Origin: Episyrphus balteatus | Taxonomy: Eukaryota > Arthropoda > Insecta > Diptera > Syrphidae | Direction: 5' to 3' | Length of the DNA stretch: 64,000 nt | NCBI RefSeq assembly: GCF_945859705.1 | Contig: NC_079135.1 | Coordinates: 120,409,551-120,473,550, forward strand | Position numbers and translations under genes: made by a program | Shown here: positions 47,111 through 59,755 of the stretch, piece by piece | How the letters are laid out: each line of letters begins with the position of its first letter | How positions within the stretch are numbered: position 1 is the stretch's first letter | The notes under the pieces: generated by a model | The model's input: only the letters and a program-made list of their open reading frames with translations | Told to the model about the DNA's origin: nothing | The model's database searches: none

Positions 47111-50075
47111 GAAAAATCGATCTTAAAAATCGTTTTTTTTTTTGTTTTTTTTTTTCTCAATGTTTTTTAAAACAAAAGTATAGTAGGTACCTATATTTTC
47201 CACACAATCTTAAATAAAAAGTTTTAATCTAAATAACTGCATTCCAAACTTTTCAAAAATCAAAAATAGTTTCGGTAACTGTTTTGTTCGCAAAAATAGG
47301 CTATTTTATCAAATTAAATTCGTCAAAAATCCAAAAATTAACTTTTTGCTCAAAAAAACATTTAAAATATATAGAAAACATAACAAAGTAATTTTTAACC
47401 AAGTTTTATTAAAATCTAACCATTTTTGTAAAAGATAAAAATATAAAATAAAAAAATCGTATTTTTGCATTTTTTTTTTCAATATTTTTGAGGTTATATA
47501 CCTACGCAAAGCTAGGACCTGATGGATCAAAACGAACCTTGGATTCGGATTCAGTGAATGAAAATATATAACTCTAGGTGTGTCTTCTTCGTACGTACGC
47601 ACCACTTTCTTTGGGTAATCTATAATTAAAAGAATTCATACCACATTTAAAAACTGTACCATTGTTAACAACAAAGATAACAATAATACACACTCACTTT
47701 ATTTTTTTCAAAGTAAATAAATCAATATACCTACATATGTAGATATAATTTTTTGTAATAAAATTCTCTTTTCATAATTCTACGAAAAATGTGTAATTTT
47801 GTTAAAACTTTTGAATATTCATTTTTAAGCTTTCAAAGTTTATTTTTCTCCCAACATAAAATCTCCAGAATTCTATGCTGCTATTATAAAGCCAGTTAAT
47901 TTTCTTAAAAATTCTATACATAGGTAGTATATGTATGTATGAACACCATATTGTTAAACAAGTTAAAATTGACTTAAGCAAAAACTTACTCTTTCGTGGA
48001 ATTTTCAGTTATTTTTCAAACGAAACTAATTACTAAATCATTTTACTATTTTATATTTATTTAATACTTCACTTACAGTCGTCTCATGATCTGCAATGTA
48101 CTCGTAAGTCCTTGTTTCATTTAATGCTCTAATTCCTTCTACAAACTTATTTGAACTCTTTGCATCGTTGTCGTCGCCGTTTTATAATCCGGTTATATTT
48201 TGAATTTCTGAGAAATTGTAAATCCTAATCTCTTTTGAAAATGAAAACGAAACTATAGTGCTTTAGAATTTTGTTAGAATTTTATGTTTGTAAGGATTCT
48301 TGTGCCTGAACGTTTCTTAGAAATGATAAAAGAAATTAACTTAATGCAATTAAATGCAAATCTTCTTAAAGTTATATAAAACTAAGTGAAATAATTTTCA
48401 AATCATAACAAAATTGTTTATTTTTTTTAACCTTTAAAGGTTTTACGATGATGGAATTTGCAATAATTAGCTTTTTGATGGTTTTAGGATGAATTGCGTG
48501 TTAAGGGTAAATTATCCTTGTCTTTAACACGCTTTTAATTGAAACATTGCTATGAAAATTACCTACAAACACGAAATTGTACAAAAAAGAACCAACCCAC
48601 GTTAATGATATTTCTACTTACAATCAGGCATTTTTTGTAAAGCCATTGACTAACCCAATTTGGGATACCTAATAAAATCAAAACAGACTACTTTAATCAA
48701 GTTATAATTAGTATTGATTATTATTATGGTAACAAGGGTTGTCATATCAATTTTTCTATGGCTTAGTGACGACAATTTCAAGGTTATCATGAATCATACA
48801 TTTTTAATAGTTTAATCATTCATAAAGATTAAGTAATTAGCGGAAAGAACTATTTATGTTATTCCAAGAATTATTTGATATCAATGTTTTTTTGATCTTT
48901 TATGAATCGGGAAATATAAAAGAATTGAAAAAACTTAGTAAGTTTCTTGAATGAAACCTTTCAAAATTCAAAAGATATCGCTTTCTATTTGCTATTGGAA
49001 AACGGCCTTGTCAACTGTTCCATTGATAACAAAAAAGAGGGAAAATGTGCTAAATAATAATAATTGCAAATCGATTTGGCATTCATTTTAACTGAACAAA
49101 AATATTGGTTTAAATGTACGTCCATACATATTACATACCCACATTGTTATTCAATAAACATAAACGTGTTGTGTTGTTGACCTCAAGCTCGAAATGGATA
49201 ACCATTGGAGTCTTTCTTGTCTTGACGGTTTATTTATTGAAATTTAATTGCTACTTGTGGTGATGAAGAGAAGACTATATACAAAAAACGACGACTACAA
49301 CGTAAGAGTTAAATAGCAAAACCAATTGAACCATGAACAAAAGAAAAAGAAAACTCAGAAAAAAAAACGAATAAGAATAAAAAAAGTTGGGAAGTAGAAC
49401 AATCAGTAAATGTTAATTAATTTTCCGCTCTTTGAATGATCAATGGTGTGTGTATATATTATGCAATGTACTCGTGTATAATAAAGGTACAGTATTTGAC
49501 AAAAGTGTAGATTCAATTTGGCATAAACATACATTTTGTGTGGTGTTTTTCACACTTAATAAGCATGTCATTCAAATGTGTTTTACTTATCAGAATCAGG
49601 AAAACTATGAACTTTAATTGAAATCCAATTCTTGGGTGAATATGATCTTTTGTCCATCTCCATTAAACAAATTACGTATTCTCCTTACAAGGGTTTTTTA
49701 ACGACACTATTCTTCATTAAATAAGCTTTTTGGTTTAGGCAAGGTGTTTAATTTTTTCAAAAAAAAAAATTGTAATGCATATTTCAATTTCTAAAATAAA
49801 AAAAAATGTGAGAAAACCAATAATTGTTCGTAAGAACAAACTTTTATTCGTAACTACCAATTTGTTTTTTCATATTTTTGTTTTAGATATTAAAAAGAAA
49901 TTTTTTTTTTGAAAATTTAAAGTTTAGTTACTTTGCTACTGTTTAATAGTGTTTTTATTAAAAAATTTACTTTATAAATACATTAAGGGCCATTTGCTGA
50001 AACGAAACTTAAATAATTTTAGTTGAATAGTGCTTTAAACATACTTAAATATACATCTCTTAATTTCTTTAATGC
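47111..50075. other. Vav intron, AT-rich, no recognisable feature
   Basis: Long A/T runs and chance short frames. Nothing coding or clearly repetitive was seen. Confidence 0.45.
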
Positions 50076-50138
50076 CCAAGTAAAAAAAGTCCACTTAATT
50101 TAAGCGGGAAATTATCTTATTTTTTGATAAAAAAAAAC

Positions 50139-50215
50139 ATGGCACCCAATGGGGAACGAACCTACAACTGTTGGGTCACTAGGTGAGTGCCTTACTATTA
50201 GCCTATCTCACTATT
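50139..50215 (-). repeat. tRNA-like segment, possible SINE relic
   Basis: The minus strand has an A-box-like TAGGCTAATAGTAAGG and, about 30 bases on, a B-box-like GGTTCGTTCCC. No complete cloverleaf can be drawn, so it is not called a tRNA gene. Confidence 0.35.
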
Positions 50216-50384
50216 AGAATTAACTGCCACTTAAACTAAAGTCTGACTATAATTTTTAAATTTGTATTTTTGTTCGGTTTTTTTTTTAGCTGAAAATTCA
50301 CATTAAAATGAAATGAATCGCACATTAAATTTAAGTGAATTCCACTTATTTTATGCGGAGATCGTGTAGTTTTAAGGTGTGCAT

Positions 50385-52649
50385 CAGGGTTCGGACTTCA
50401 ATTTTAAAATTTCGAAGCAAATTTGAAAAAAAAGTGAAGTAGATCCAAAATTTCGGAAGTAGATTTCAAAATTAAACTTTCAGAACATTTATTTAGGTAC
50501 AAAAATTTATTCTAAAAAAATAATTTTTCAATAAAATTATTTTTCTTTACTTTTTTTATTATTTATCTTTTCCAAAAAACCTTTCTCATCTAGTGGTTGT
50601 AACGGTGCTTTGGGTTAAAATGGTTGATTCAGCATAATCTAACAAATTTTTGATCAGGAATTCTCCAAAATCAGTCAAAATTACTTTGATAAACTTTATT
50701 TATATCTTGAATTCGAAGAATAATTGACCTCCATTCATCATTTGAGATTTCAGTTGAGCTTTATTTCTCAATGCCACGACCAGATTTAAAATTGAAGTTA
50801 AATCCCTTTTAGCTCAGGGCAATTAGTCAAAATATGGGCATGAAATCGCATTTTTCGCGGGACAAAATTTTTTTCATGGAATGTGTTCGGGTGGTTGTCC
50901 TTATCATAAAAGTCAATTTGTTGGGAAAATTGGAGGTTGGGAACAGCCGCCATCTTGGAAAAGAGATTGGTAGCGTTTTTATTGAATAGCTCCATTGTTA
51001 TTCATTTTAACAGAAAATGACAAAGGTAGGACTTATTAACAATAAAATTATCTAAACAATGATATACAAAACAATTCCGTGAGTTGATTAAATAAAATTT
51101 TATAGTTGGTCAAAGTGCGGGTTTGTTTCGCAAGGTTGGGACAAAATGACATTTTTTCATATATCTGACGAACTTTTGATTTGTTTGGATAATTCTTCAA
51201 GAATGAATTATATTACTTATAATTACCTATAAAATGAGCCCACAATCGTTATTGTAACCATCGTATTGTAGAAGTAATCTAACTCCGAAACTCTCCATGT
51301 ACTAGTCAAAAGTGAGAAAAAAGCTAGTTTTTTGCTAGTAGGCCGAGAAAATTTTAGGAGTAGAGGTATAACCAAAATATAAGTACGCAGTTTTGCTGCC
51401 ATACTCGTGTTAATGTCGATTTCAAAGGTCTGACAACTCTAATTTTGGGCTTTATACGGTTTTTGGGGGGTTAAATAACGTAAGTTTTCCAGTTAACGTG
51501 AATGGGCTAAATTTATACTATTTGAAATTATAAATATACAAGCTGATGCTCTATTATTTTTCCTAAATCTGGACACCTTAATCTCGGCTATGGGGTTAAT
51601 AGAACTCACGATGTAAGGTTTTTTAACTAACCATATCAGGCTTTTCAATTCAAATAAACAAACAAAAATCGAAACAAAAAAGCCTCTAAAACATAATCGT
51701 ATAAACGGCTTATATCTTGAGTTCTATTGGTCACATCCTCAAGATTGGGGTGTCTAGATTTAGGAAAAATAATAGGGAATCAGCTTGTATATTTATAATT
51801 TCAAATAGTATAAATTTAGCCCATTCACGTTAACTAGAAACCTTACGTTATTTAACCCCCCAAAAACCGTATAAAGCCCAAAATTAGAGTTGTCTGACCT
51901 TTGAAATCGACATTAACACGAGTATGGCAACAAAACTGCGTACTTATATTTTGGTTATACCTCTACTCCCAAAATTTTCTCGGCCTACTAGCAAAAAACT
52001 AGCTTTTTTCTCACTTTTGACTAGTACATGGAGAGTTTCGGAGTTAGATTACTTCTACAATACGATGGTTACAATAACGATTGTGGGCTCATTTTATAGG
52101 TAATTATAAGTAATATAATTCATTCTTGAAGAATTATCCAAACAAATCAAAAGTTCGTCAGATATATGAAAAAATGTCATTTTGTCCCAACCTTGCGAAA
52201 CAAACCCGCACTTTGACCAACTATAAAATTTTATTTAATCAACTCACGGAATTGTTTTGTATATCATTGTTTAGATAATTTTATTGTTAATAAGTCCTAC
52301 CTTTGTCATTTTCTGTTAAAATGAATAACAATGGAGCTATTCAATAAAAACGCTACCAATCTCTTTTCCAAGATGGCGGCTGTTCCCAACCTCCAATTTT
52401 CCCAACAAATTGACTTTTATGATAAGGACAACCACCCGAACACATTCCATGAAAAAAATTTTGTCCCGCGAAAAATGCGATTTAAATTACTAATTTCCCT
52501 GGGCTATTTCTCTAAATTTATTTTTTGAAAAATATTTTTCAATCAAGAAATAGAAGTAGATCCTGAAAAAGAGAAGTAGGGAAGTAGATTTTATTTTTTT
52601 CCCAAAATCGAAGTAAATCTACTTCGATCGAAGTAAAGTCCGAACCCTG
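50385..52649. mobile_element. hAT-type element built as a giant inverted repeat
   Basis: 8-bp duplication GTGTGCAT at 50377-50384 and 52650-52657. Ends CAGGGTTCGGACTTCA and complement CAGGGTTCGGACTTTA. Most of the interior is a palindrome, 50843-52483, centred near 51663, with arms of about 790 bp. The outer roughly 500 bp look more than 98% identical; the inner part is more diverged, with a loop of about 70 bp. Arms extend more weakly outward to about 50810. A 65-codon frame appears in both arms (starts MELFNKNATNLFSK); it is not recognised. Confidence 0.8.
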
Positions 52650-52657
52650 GTGTGCAT

Positions 52658-55600
52658 TATCTTATTTCAAGGTGCCCTTTTTTTCTCCGTGCGAATACCT
52701 CGTAAAAAAGGTGATACTAAACAACGTTCCAATAATATCTGGAAATAAGAAGAAAGGCCTAAAAATTCCTGTTACAGGCAAGTGAAGAAACATCAGCATT
52801 GGCCTCAAAAATGGAACAAGAGAAAAACATGGAGGCTTGTTGCTGATTTCTAAGGTCAACCCCGCGAACCCTACAGGCGGAACAATAGTGTCCTCGCCAA
52901 GACCATAATTAAATGTTTTGAAAATATAAATCCCAAAAAAAGTGTTTGGAAAAACAAATAAATTGCCAAACAAATACTTTTAAAAATGTTTAAATCGTTT
53001 TTATGAGTTTTAAATATTTTCTATCTTTTTAAAACTAAGCTATAACGTTTTGTTTGAACGTTGTACAGTACAGTAGTGTTGGGGCTATGATAAAATGATG
53101 ATTTTGGGTAAAGAAAAATTTTTTTTTTGACAATTCTAAAGATGCCAGGTGAAAGATGAGGGAAAAAAAATTAATCGTCTGATACGGATTTTTTTTCAAC
53201 ACTCTGCGTTTTGAAATATGAATTTTTGAAAAACACCTTGTTTTTTAGGGGTATTTTTGGGTAATTTATGATTTTTAGATTTTTTTTTGGAGTGTTCAAA
53301 AAATCTCAAACTTATAGGGCATGTAGGTTTTGGCCTTATACATGTGCAAAAACTTGGAATCATTTAGTGAGTTTTGACTGAATAACGGAAGAAACAAGTT
53401 TTTAAAAAACACAATTTTTTGCCGTTTTTAACCGATTTTCATCGTTTTTTATTTTTATCTTTTTTTCTTTAATAGATACAGGAATAAAGTATGTGGAGTA
53501 ATGATAGACCATGACTACGACTATATGTGTGCGAAGTTTCAATCATTTTCGTAAACACAATTTTGAGATAACGGTAAAATACAATTTTAGAATTCAACAG
53601 GTTATAACTTTTGACCAAGAGCAGATAGAAATTTTATTAAACTTTAATGAGCATCCTGATACAATTACCTTTCATTTGGTATATCACACATAACGATAGA
53701 CTAACTACAAGCTACACATTGTTAATTGAAGAAACTTGCGAAAAACCTCAAAATACCAGTGGAGATCTGTTTCAAGCAAAAAATTGATTCCATAGCCTGA
53801 GAACATAAAAATAAATGTTTTTTTTTTTGCTTTTTTTAATGAAATTTGATCGAGTTCAAAAAATTCTAGCTCTTTTTGTAGATGTCTTATAGACCTGATC
53901 GATATATACATATATATATATATTGAGCTAAGACAATAAGCTTTCCTTTCAGATGGTATAAAATTTTGTACAGGTTGTTAGGGAAAAAAATGGAATTAAT
54001 GACGTGAGAAGATAAAAATTCATTTTTTTTTCTTTTTTTTTATGAAAATGATTGTTTCAATAAATTATTTTTATACTTTTTGCGCATTGTAAAAATTTAA
54101 AAATGGTTTTATTCTTAAGAAGAAATACTTGGCTTTTTAATTGCATAATTTTTTTTTGTAAGCTTTTAAAATAAAAAAATTAATATAATGAGAAAATAAA
54201 TTATTTATTTTGTTTTTAGATTTTTGTTTATTCAAAATTTTCAAAATATTCAATTTGTTTACCTATTTTTTTTTTATAATAAAAATATGTGAAGTATGTG
54301 AATAGCAGCAATTTATGAAGATTTAAGTTTTGTTTTTTGAATTTCTTATACACTTTTTTTTCTTTTTATCTCGTATTCACACCTAAATTATATCAAAATA
54401 CTCATTAATTAAATTCTTGTTTGTTGCCGAGTTGATTGAGATTATATTTGATTTAAACTGAAAATGATTCACTATCACTTTGAATATTATATCACACTTG
54501 TTAGTAATTGCGAAATCAATTGACCTCTATCAGAAATGTTGAAAATATAATTTAAATTAAAACAGTGTGTATTTTTGGTATTATTAAATTGCAATTACTT
54601 TTAGAATAGAATTGTGTATACGTGTGAAATGAAAAATAAAAAAAAAACTTCCTGAAATGCTAGAGATTTAAATCAATTTAAATCAATATTTTATTTTTCC
54701 AATTTGTGAAAAAAAAACAAAAAAATTCTTTATTATTCTTAATTGAGCCACAATAAATTTAATTGATTCATTATTATTAAATTCCATTTATCGGATTTTC
54801 AATATGTATCCATCTTTTATAATTAATAACTTTTGAATGATTTTAAATTTAAGTTTAACAGTATTATATTTAATTAATTATGTTATAGTTTTCTTCGGTT
54901 TCTACATCGTAATTCCCTAGTTAAAAAAAAACTATTGTTGTGATATCTGGAGTCGAATTCATTTGTGGGATTAACTACCTAACACTCAACATTAAAAAAC
55001 TGGCCCTAAAACAAAAACATTTCAAATTAAAGTTTTGTCGTTTTGGTTATTGTTTTCATAAGAATGCAAACATTTTAATGGCGCGCACCTGGCAGCATTC
55101 GCATTATAAACCTAAACAAAAAACACCTCTCAAATACATAACATATTTCTAACAATAGAAATTTATTCTAAAAAAACTCAACCAACAACACAAAAAAAAA
55201 CACTTCTCTTTTTTTATTCCATTGTAGTATTTTTTTGAGGCACCCAGAAGCATAAATATCTTAACGACATCCAAGTGGATCCTTGTGTTTTCTAACACAA
55301 AAATCGTAAAAAACATCACTGCGAACTATTTCAATTGAAATGCTTTTAGGGTCACTTAGCTTCGCTTTCCATACAAAAAATGCTGACATCTCAATATTAT
55401 GTACTAAACTTTTGCATTAACGTCAGTTTTTTTTATGGACTTGTGAATGTAATTTTTGTGTATATTGGATTTCGCAAAGTGGATTTGGACAAACAAAAAT
55501 AAATCTCATTCAGAATCAAGTAGCAAATAAAAAAAAAAATACAGACCAACAAACGATACGATGTTATCTAGTTTTTTTTTTGTCACTAACAGAAAATTTA

Positions 55601-57040
55601 TTGACATTTTCGGTTTCTTTTTTATTTGTAAGCGATTTTCATTTCCAAATGGATAACGATGAGAAAATAATAGAATGGAGATCGTTTTGCACCCAACTTT
55701 AATCAGCTTATGTCAACTTTGTGTTTTTTTTTTGTTAATATTCTTCAAAAGGAACAAAATAAAAGGAAGATATTGTCCTTGTTGGCTTTGAATTTCATAG
55801 AGCAAAAATTCAATTCATTCATTGAATCCTAACTAGAAAAAAACGTTCAAAAGAAACAAGAAATTTCTCGCGAAGTAAACAAAAAAATAATCCCACTGAT
55901 TACCAAATATCTAATGGTGCAAATGAAAGAAAGAAAAATCGTTTGTCTTGTTGAACAAAAAAATAAGCGTGATAAGCAAATTCATTCAAGGTACAAATTT
56001 AATTTTTATTTAGAGTTCCAAGAACAGAACATTGTTCGAGCTTTAATGTGGGTTGAGTTTAAAACTTGAATTTTTTGTATGTCTTTTCAAAGACATTAAC
56101 ACAGATTTTGGTCGGCTTCACAGATAAAATCCATTTTATTTGTCATTGGAAAATATTTTTAGATGCGACTTAACAACAATTTCTTTGATGCCAGAGAAAT
56201 GAGGTGAGGTTGCATCTGAAAATCTCATTTTTTATTTACCATTCTTTGATTTAAGAATGGTTAGATTTTAATCTTATTAAAGTGTTAAGGCATTGTAAAA
56301 AAACAACCATTTTCTCTGTGTTCGAAGAAGTTAGCTATTTAAGTATTTGAAAAAAAAAAAAAACAGTCTTATTTAAATAAACAGGGAGGTGGAGCTTAAC
56401 ATCCTTATCAAAAACAAATTGCGAAAGCCCATAAATGGCACTTTAAAGCCTATTTTTTATTATCGAAAAGCACACCATAAGGTTGATTTTTTTTGTAAAA
56501 ATGTTTCCCTACTAAGACAGATGTCACAGGCGCTTAAGAATCTCATTTAAATGTGTATAGAAAAGCCAAATATTTGTGTTTTGTCTTTGTTGTTCTTTAT
56601 ATTTCTTTACTGTGTTTAACTTAGATAAAAAAAAAATTCTCCTAACCCAAAACGTATCTCATTATTTTTGTCACATTTATTTTATCTACACAAGAACTAC
56701 AACAAAAAACAGATTTAAAGTCAGTTGAAAGATCTTATGTTTTATGTAACATCCTTTGGAAAATAAAACACAAAAAAAAAAAAAAAACAAAAGAAAAACA
56801 GAAAGACCAATAAAATAAGAAGAAAAATACCAAAATAAAACGGCACAAAAGTTAATTAATCTTTTTCTTTCAATTGGATGTTTGTCTTTTGCTGCTTTTT
56901 CATATATACAACCGAAGATAATCTGCAAAGTGCTATTAAAATGTAGACACAATATGGAAGACATTACAGCGGCAACAACGACGAAGACTTAGAATTCCCC
57001 AAGACACCTTTTGTCAGTGGCGGATTTACCAATATATGTA
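52658..57040. other. Vav intron, mostly AT-rich
   Basis: 53377-53490 is the second copy of the dispersed repeat at 42045-42165. 52675-52920 is less AT-rich and open on the minus strand but unrecognised. CAGTGGCGGATTTACC at 57015 looks like one end of a hAT element without a partner. Otherwise nothing was seen. Confidence 0.4.
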
Positions 57041-57045
57041 TATTA

Positions 57046-58157
57046 GGGTGGGTCAAAAAAATCGAAATTCTTTTTTTTTTATTTGGTACTCCGAAAAATC
57101 AATTGCTAGACACCTCTAGAATATACACACCAAATATGAGCTCGTAATATTAATGGGAAGGTCCTCCGCTTCGCAATTTTCCATTTTTACATCAAGCTTC
57201 TACAAAAAAAAAATCATTTTTTTTTAAATCGATTTATTAGCAAATTTCTTTACAAATTCTTGTAGGAAATTGAGCGCTCTACAAAAAGACCTTGTACACT
57301 TTTTTTGTTTATCTAACCGTTTAATAGATATTTGAGGTCCAAAAATCGAGAAAATCTTTAAAAATTCGTTTTTTGTTCTTAATTTTGTAACAACTTGAAA
57401 AATAAACGTTCTATAAAAAATTCCTTAGAATCAAATTGATTGCTTTAACCGTTAAGAAGATAATCGTATCCAAATCGCAATGCATACGAGTCATAAGAAA
57501 ACAACTGAAATCAGTGGGCATTTGTTTGGATACAAATATCTTCTAAACGGTAAGCAATCAATTTGATTCCAAAGAATTTTTTATAGAACGTTTAAACCTC
57601 TACAAGAATATATCTTGCTAATTTGAAAATAATGAATTTCCAGTGAATTAGAAAATTTTGAAAAGTAAAAAATGTTTTTATAATTTTTTTTTAACTTTGA
57701 CCTCGAATATCTTTAGAATGGTTAGATTAATGAAAAAAAGTTATTAAGACATTTTTTGTGGAACAATCTTTTTCCTACAAGAATATGTCATGCGCGTTTG
57801 ATTATTATAATTTTTCAATTTGTTACAATATTAAGAACAAAAAACGAATTTTTAAAGATTTTCTCGATTTTTGGACCTCAAATATCTATTAAACGGTTAG
57901 ATAAACGAAAAAACGCTCTTTTTGAAGAGCGCTCAATTTCCTACAAGAATTTGTAAAGAAATTTGCTAAAAAATCGATTTAAAAAAATGATTTTTTTTTA
58001 GTAGAATCTTGATGTAAAAATGGAAAATTGCGAAGCGGAGGACCTTCCCATTAATATTAAGAGCTCATATTTGGTGTGTATATTCTAGAGGTGTCTAGCA
58101 ATCGATTTTTCGGAGTACCAAATAAAAAAAAAGAATTTCAATTTTTTTGACCCACCA
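57046..58157. mobile_element. Long inverted-repeat element with GGGTGGGTC ends
   Basis: Arms of about 330 bp (57046-57378 and 57826-58157) with TA directly outside each (57044-57045, 58158-58159). Left GGGTGGGTCAAAAAAATCGA; right complement TGGTGGGTCAAAAAAATTGA. Inside lies a second palindrome, 57404-57594, with arms around ATTTTTTATAGAACGTT-type sequence. No transposase. TA flanks suggest a Tc1/mariner-type MITE. Confidence 0.75.
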
Positions 58158-58159
58158 TA

Positions 58160-58974
58160 ATGTATAATTACATCAGGCTCATTTCGACCATAGAATATAT
58201 ACATACATAGAATCCTTATCAGTTTTGTTGAAAAAAAATTAGGTACCTAGTTCACGAATTTAGTTTATCAAGATATCTGTTCCAGTTTTTTTTAAGCTTC
58301 CGAAAAAGCGTAAGACGTTTCTTGTTTGAAAGAAAATACTCGTGCTGTTGATCTGCGTCATGATTCCTGAGGAATCAAATGGTTGCGTCATGCGTCAAAA
58401 AAATGCATGTTTCCGACTCCTGAAAGTGGCCAACACAAAATATAGAAGCCAAGGTAAATTCTTGCCGTTTTTGACTTACTGTATCATTTGTTAATAGTCT
58501 GTAGTAGACTTAATAAAATAATTAAAATCTTAAAACGAATATTCGGGTAGAGTCAACTAAGTCGAGTGAAGGATTTACATATTTTTCACTTATTGGTAAT
58601 GAAATCCACTTTATTTAAGTGACCTATCCCTATTTCCGAAATAATTTTCGAGATTTTCCAATAAAAAAAGAATTTTTTTTTTCAATACAAATCGTTGCTC
58701 TGCTGACTTGAATTTCGATTTCTTCAAAAAATTAATTTTTTTTTTTTGACAAAGTTCGCCCTTATACATAAGTGCCTGACTAATTTGAATTAAATGCTCC
58801 ATTTTTCGAAGAATTTTCCGATATTTTCGAAAAAAAAAGATGTTTTTTCCTAAATATTATATCAAACCCGATTTTTATACCAACTAACGCATTTTCTGAT
58901 AATTGCTCTGCTAACTTTATATCCGATTGCAGAACATTATTTTTTTATTTTATATTTTATATAAAATATTTAGC
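58160..58974. other. Vav intron, no recognisable feature
   Basis: AT-rich sequence without codon signal or clear repeats. Confidence 0.4.
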
Positions 58975-59480
58975 TTTCAATTACAAATTAAAAAAAAAAA
59001 ATTATTGCAAATAAAAAAAAATATTTATTTCAACTGAAAAATATTCGCATAAAAAAAAATTATTGAATTATTCCCAAATAAAAAAATTTCTGCATTAAAA
59101 AAACAAAAAAATAATGCAAAATGTATGCATTTTTTTAAATTATTTGTCGAATTTCATACAATTTTGACTAATTGGCCATAAATTAGCTATTTCAGCTATA
59201 ATATTGAAGCTAATATAAGGCCAAATTATCAAAATTGTAAGATATTCGATGAATATAAAAAAAAAATATTTAATGCTATGCATTTTTTTTTAATGCAGAA
59301 AATTTTGTATTCGCAATCTATTTTTTTAATGAAAAAATTTTTTTTTTATTTGCAATAAAAAATTTATTTTCAATGCAATAAAATTTTTTTATGCAAAATA
59401 TTTTTACTCGCAATAAATACTTTTTTTTCAATGCCAATATTTTCTGTGGCAATACATTTTTTATATTTGCATTAAATTTC
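58975..59480. repeat. AT-rich palindromic low-complexity block
   Basis: Degenerate TTTGCAATAAAA-type words run forward on the right half and inverted on the left. The centre near 59200 is a clearer inverted repeat (AATTTTGACTAATTGGCC and its near complement). Confidence 0.5.
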
Positions 59481-59688
59481 AAATGCATGTTTCTTGATTG
59501 ATATTTTTACAATTCTGATTGCGAAGAAAGTACTCTTGATAATTTTTGTGATGTCAAAACTTTACTGTACCATAAAAAGAAAATAAGTTATCAAATCAAA
59601 TCAAAAAGTGTGCTACTTTTTCTTGACAAATACATTCTTGGAGGCTTAATTAATTTCCCTTAAGAGCCCTTACCCCTAAAAAAAAGGC

Positions 59689-59755
59689 TGGTTTTTCAAC
59701 CCAGACCTTTGGCGTCATAGTTCATTGCACTAACCATTACAGGTACAGTTAGGTA
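59689..59755 (-). repeat. tRNA-like segment, possible SINE relic
   Basis: Minus strand reads TGGTTAGTGCAATG (A box) and about 30 bases later GGTCTGGGTTGAA (weak B box). It resembles the head of tRNA-derived SINEs; no body or tail was identified. Confidence 0.35.

Noticed and set aside
50139..50215. Functional tRNA gene
   Set aside because: Box motifs are present but acceptor and anticodon stems cannot be formed.
50798..52528. Two identical small proteins (MELFNKNATNLFSK...) on opposite strands
   Set aside because: They are the same palindrome arm read twice; no domain or codon signal supports a gene. Mentioned only as part of the element.
52662..52973. 103-codon minus-strand gene
   Set aside because: No recognised domain, no promoter or splice context; kept only as a low-interest observation.
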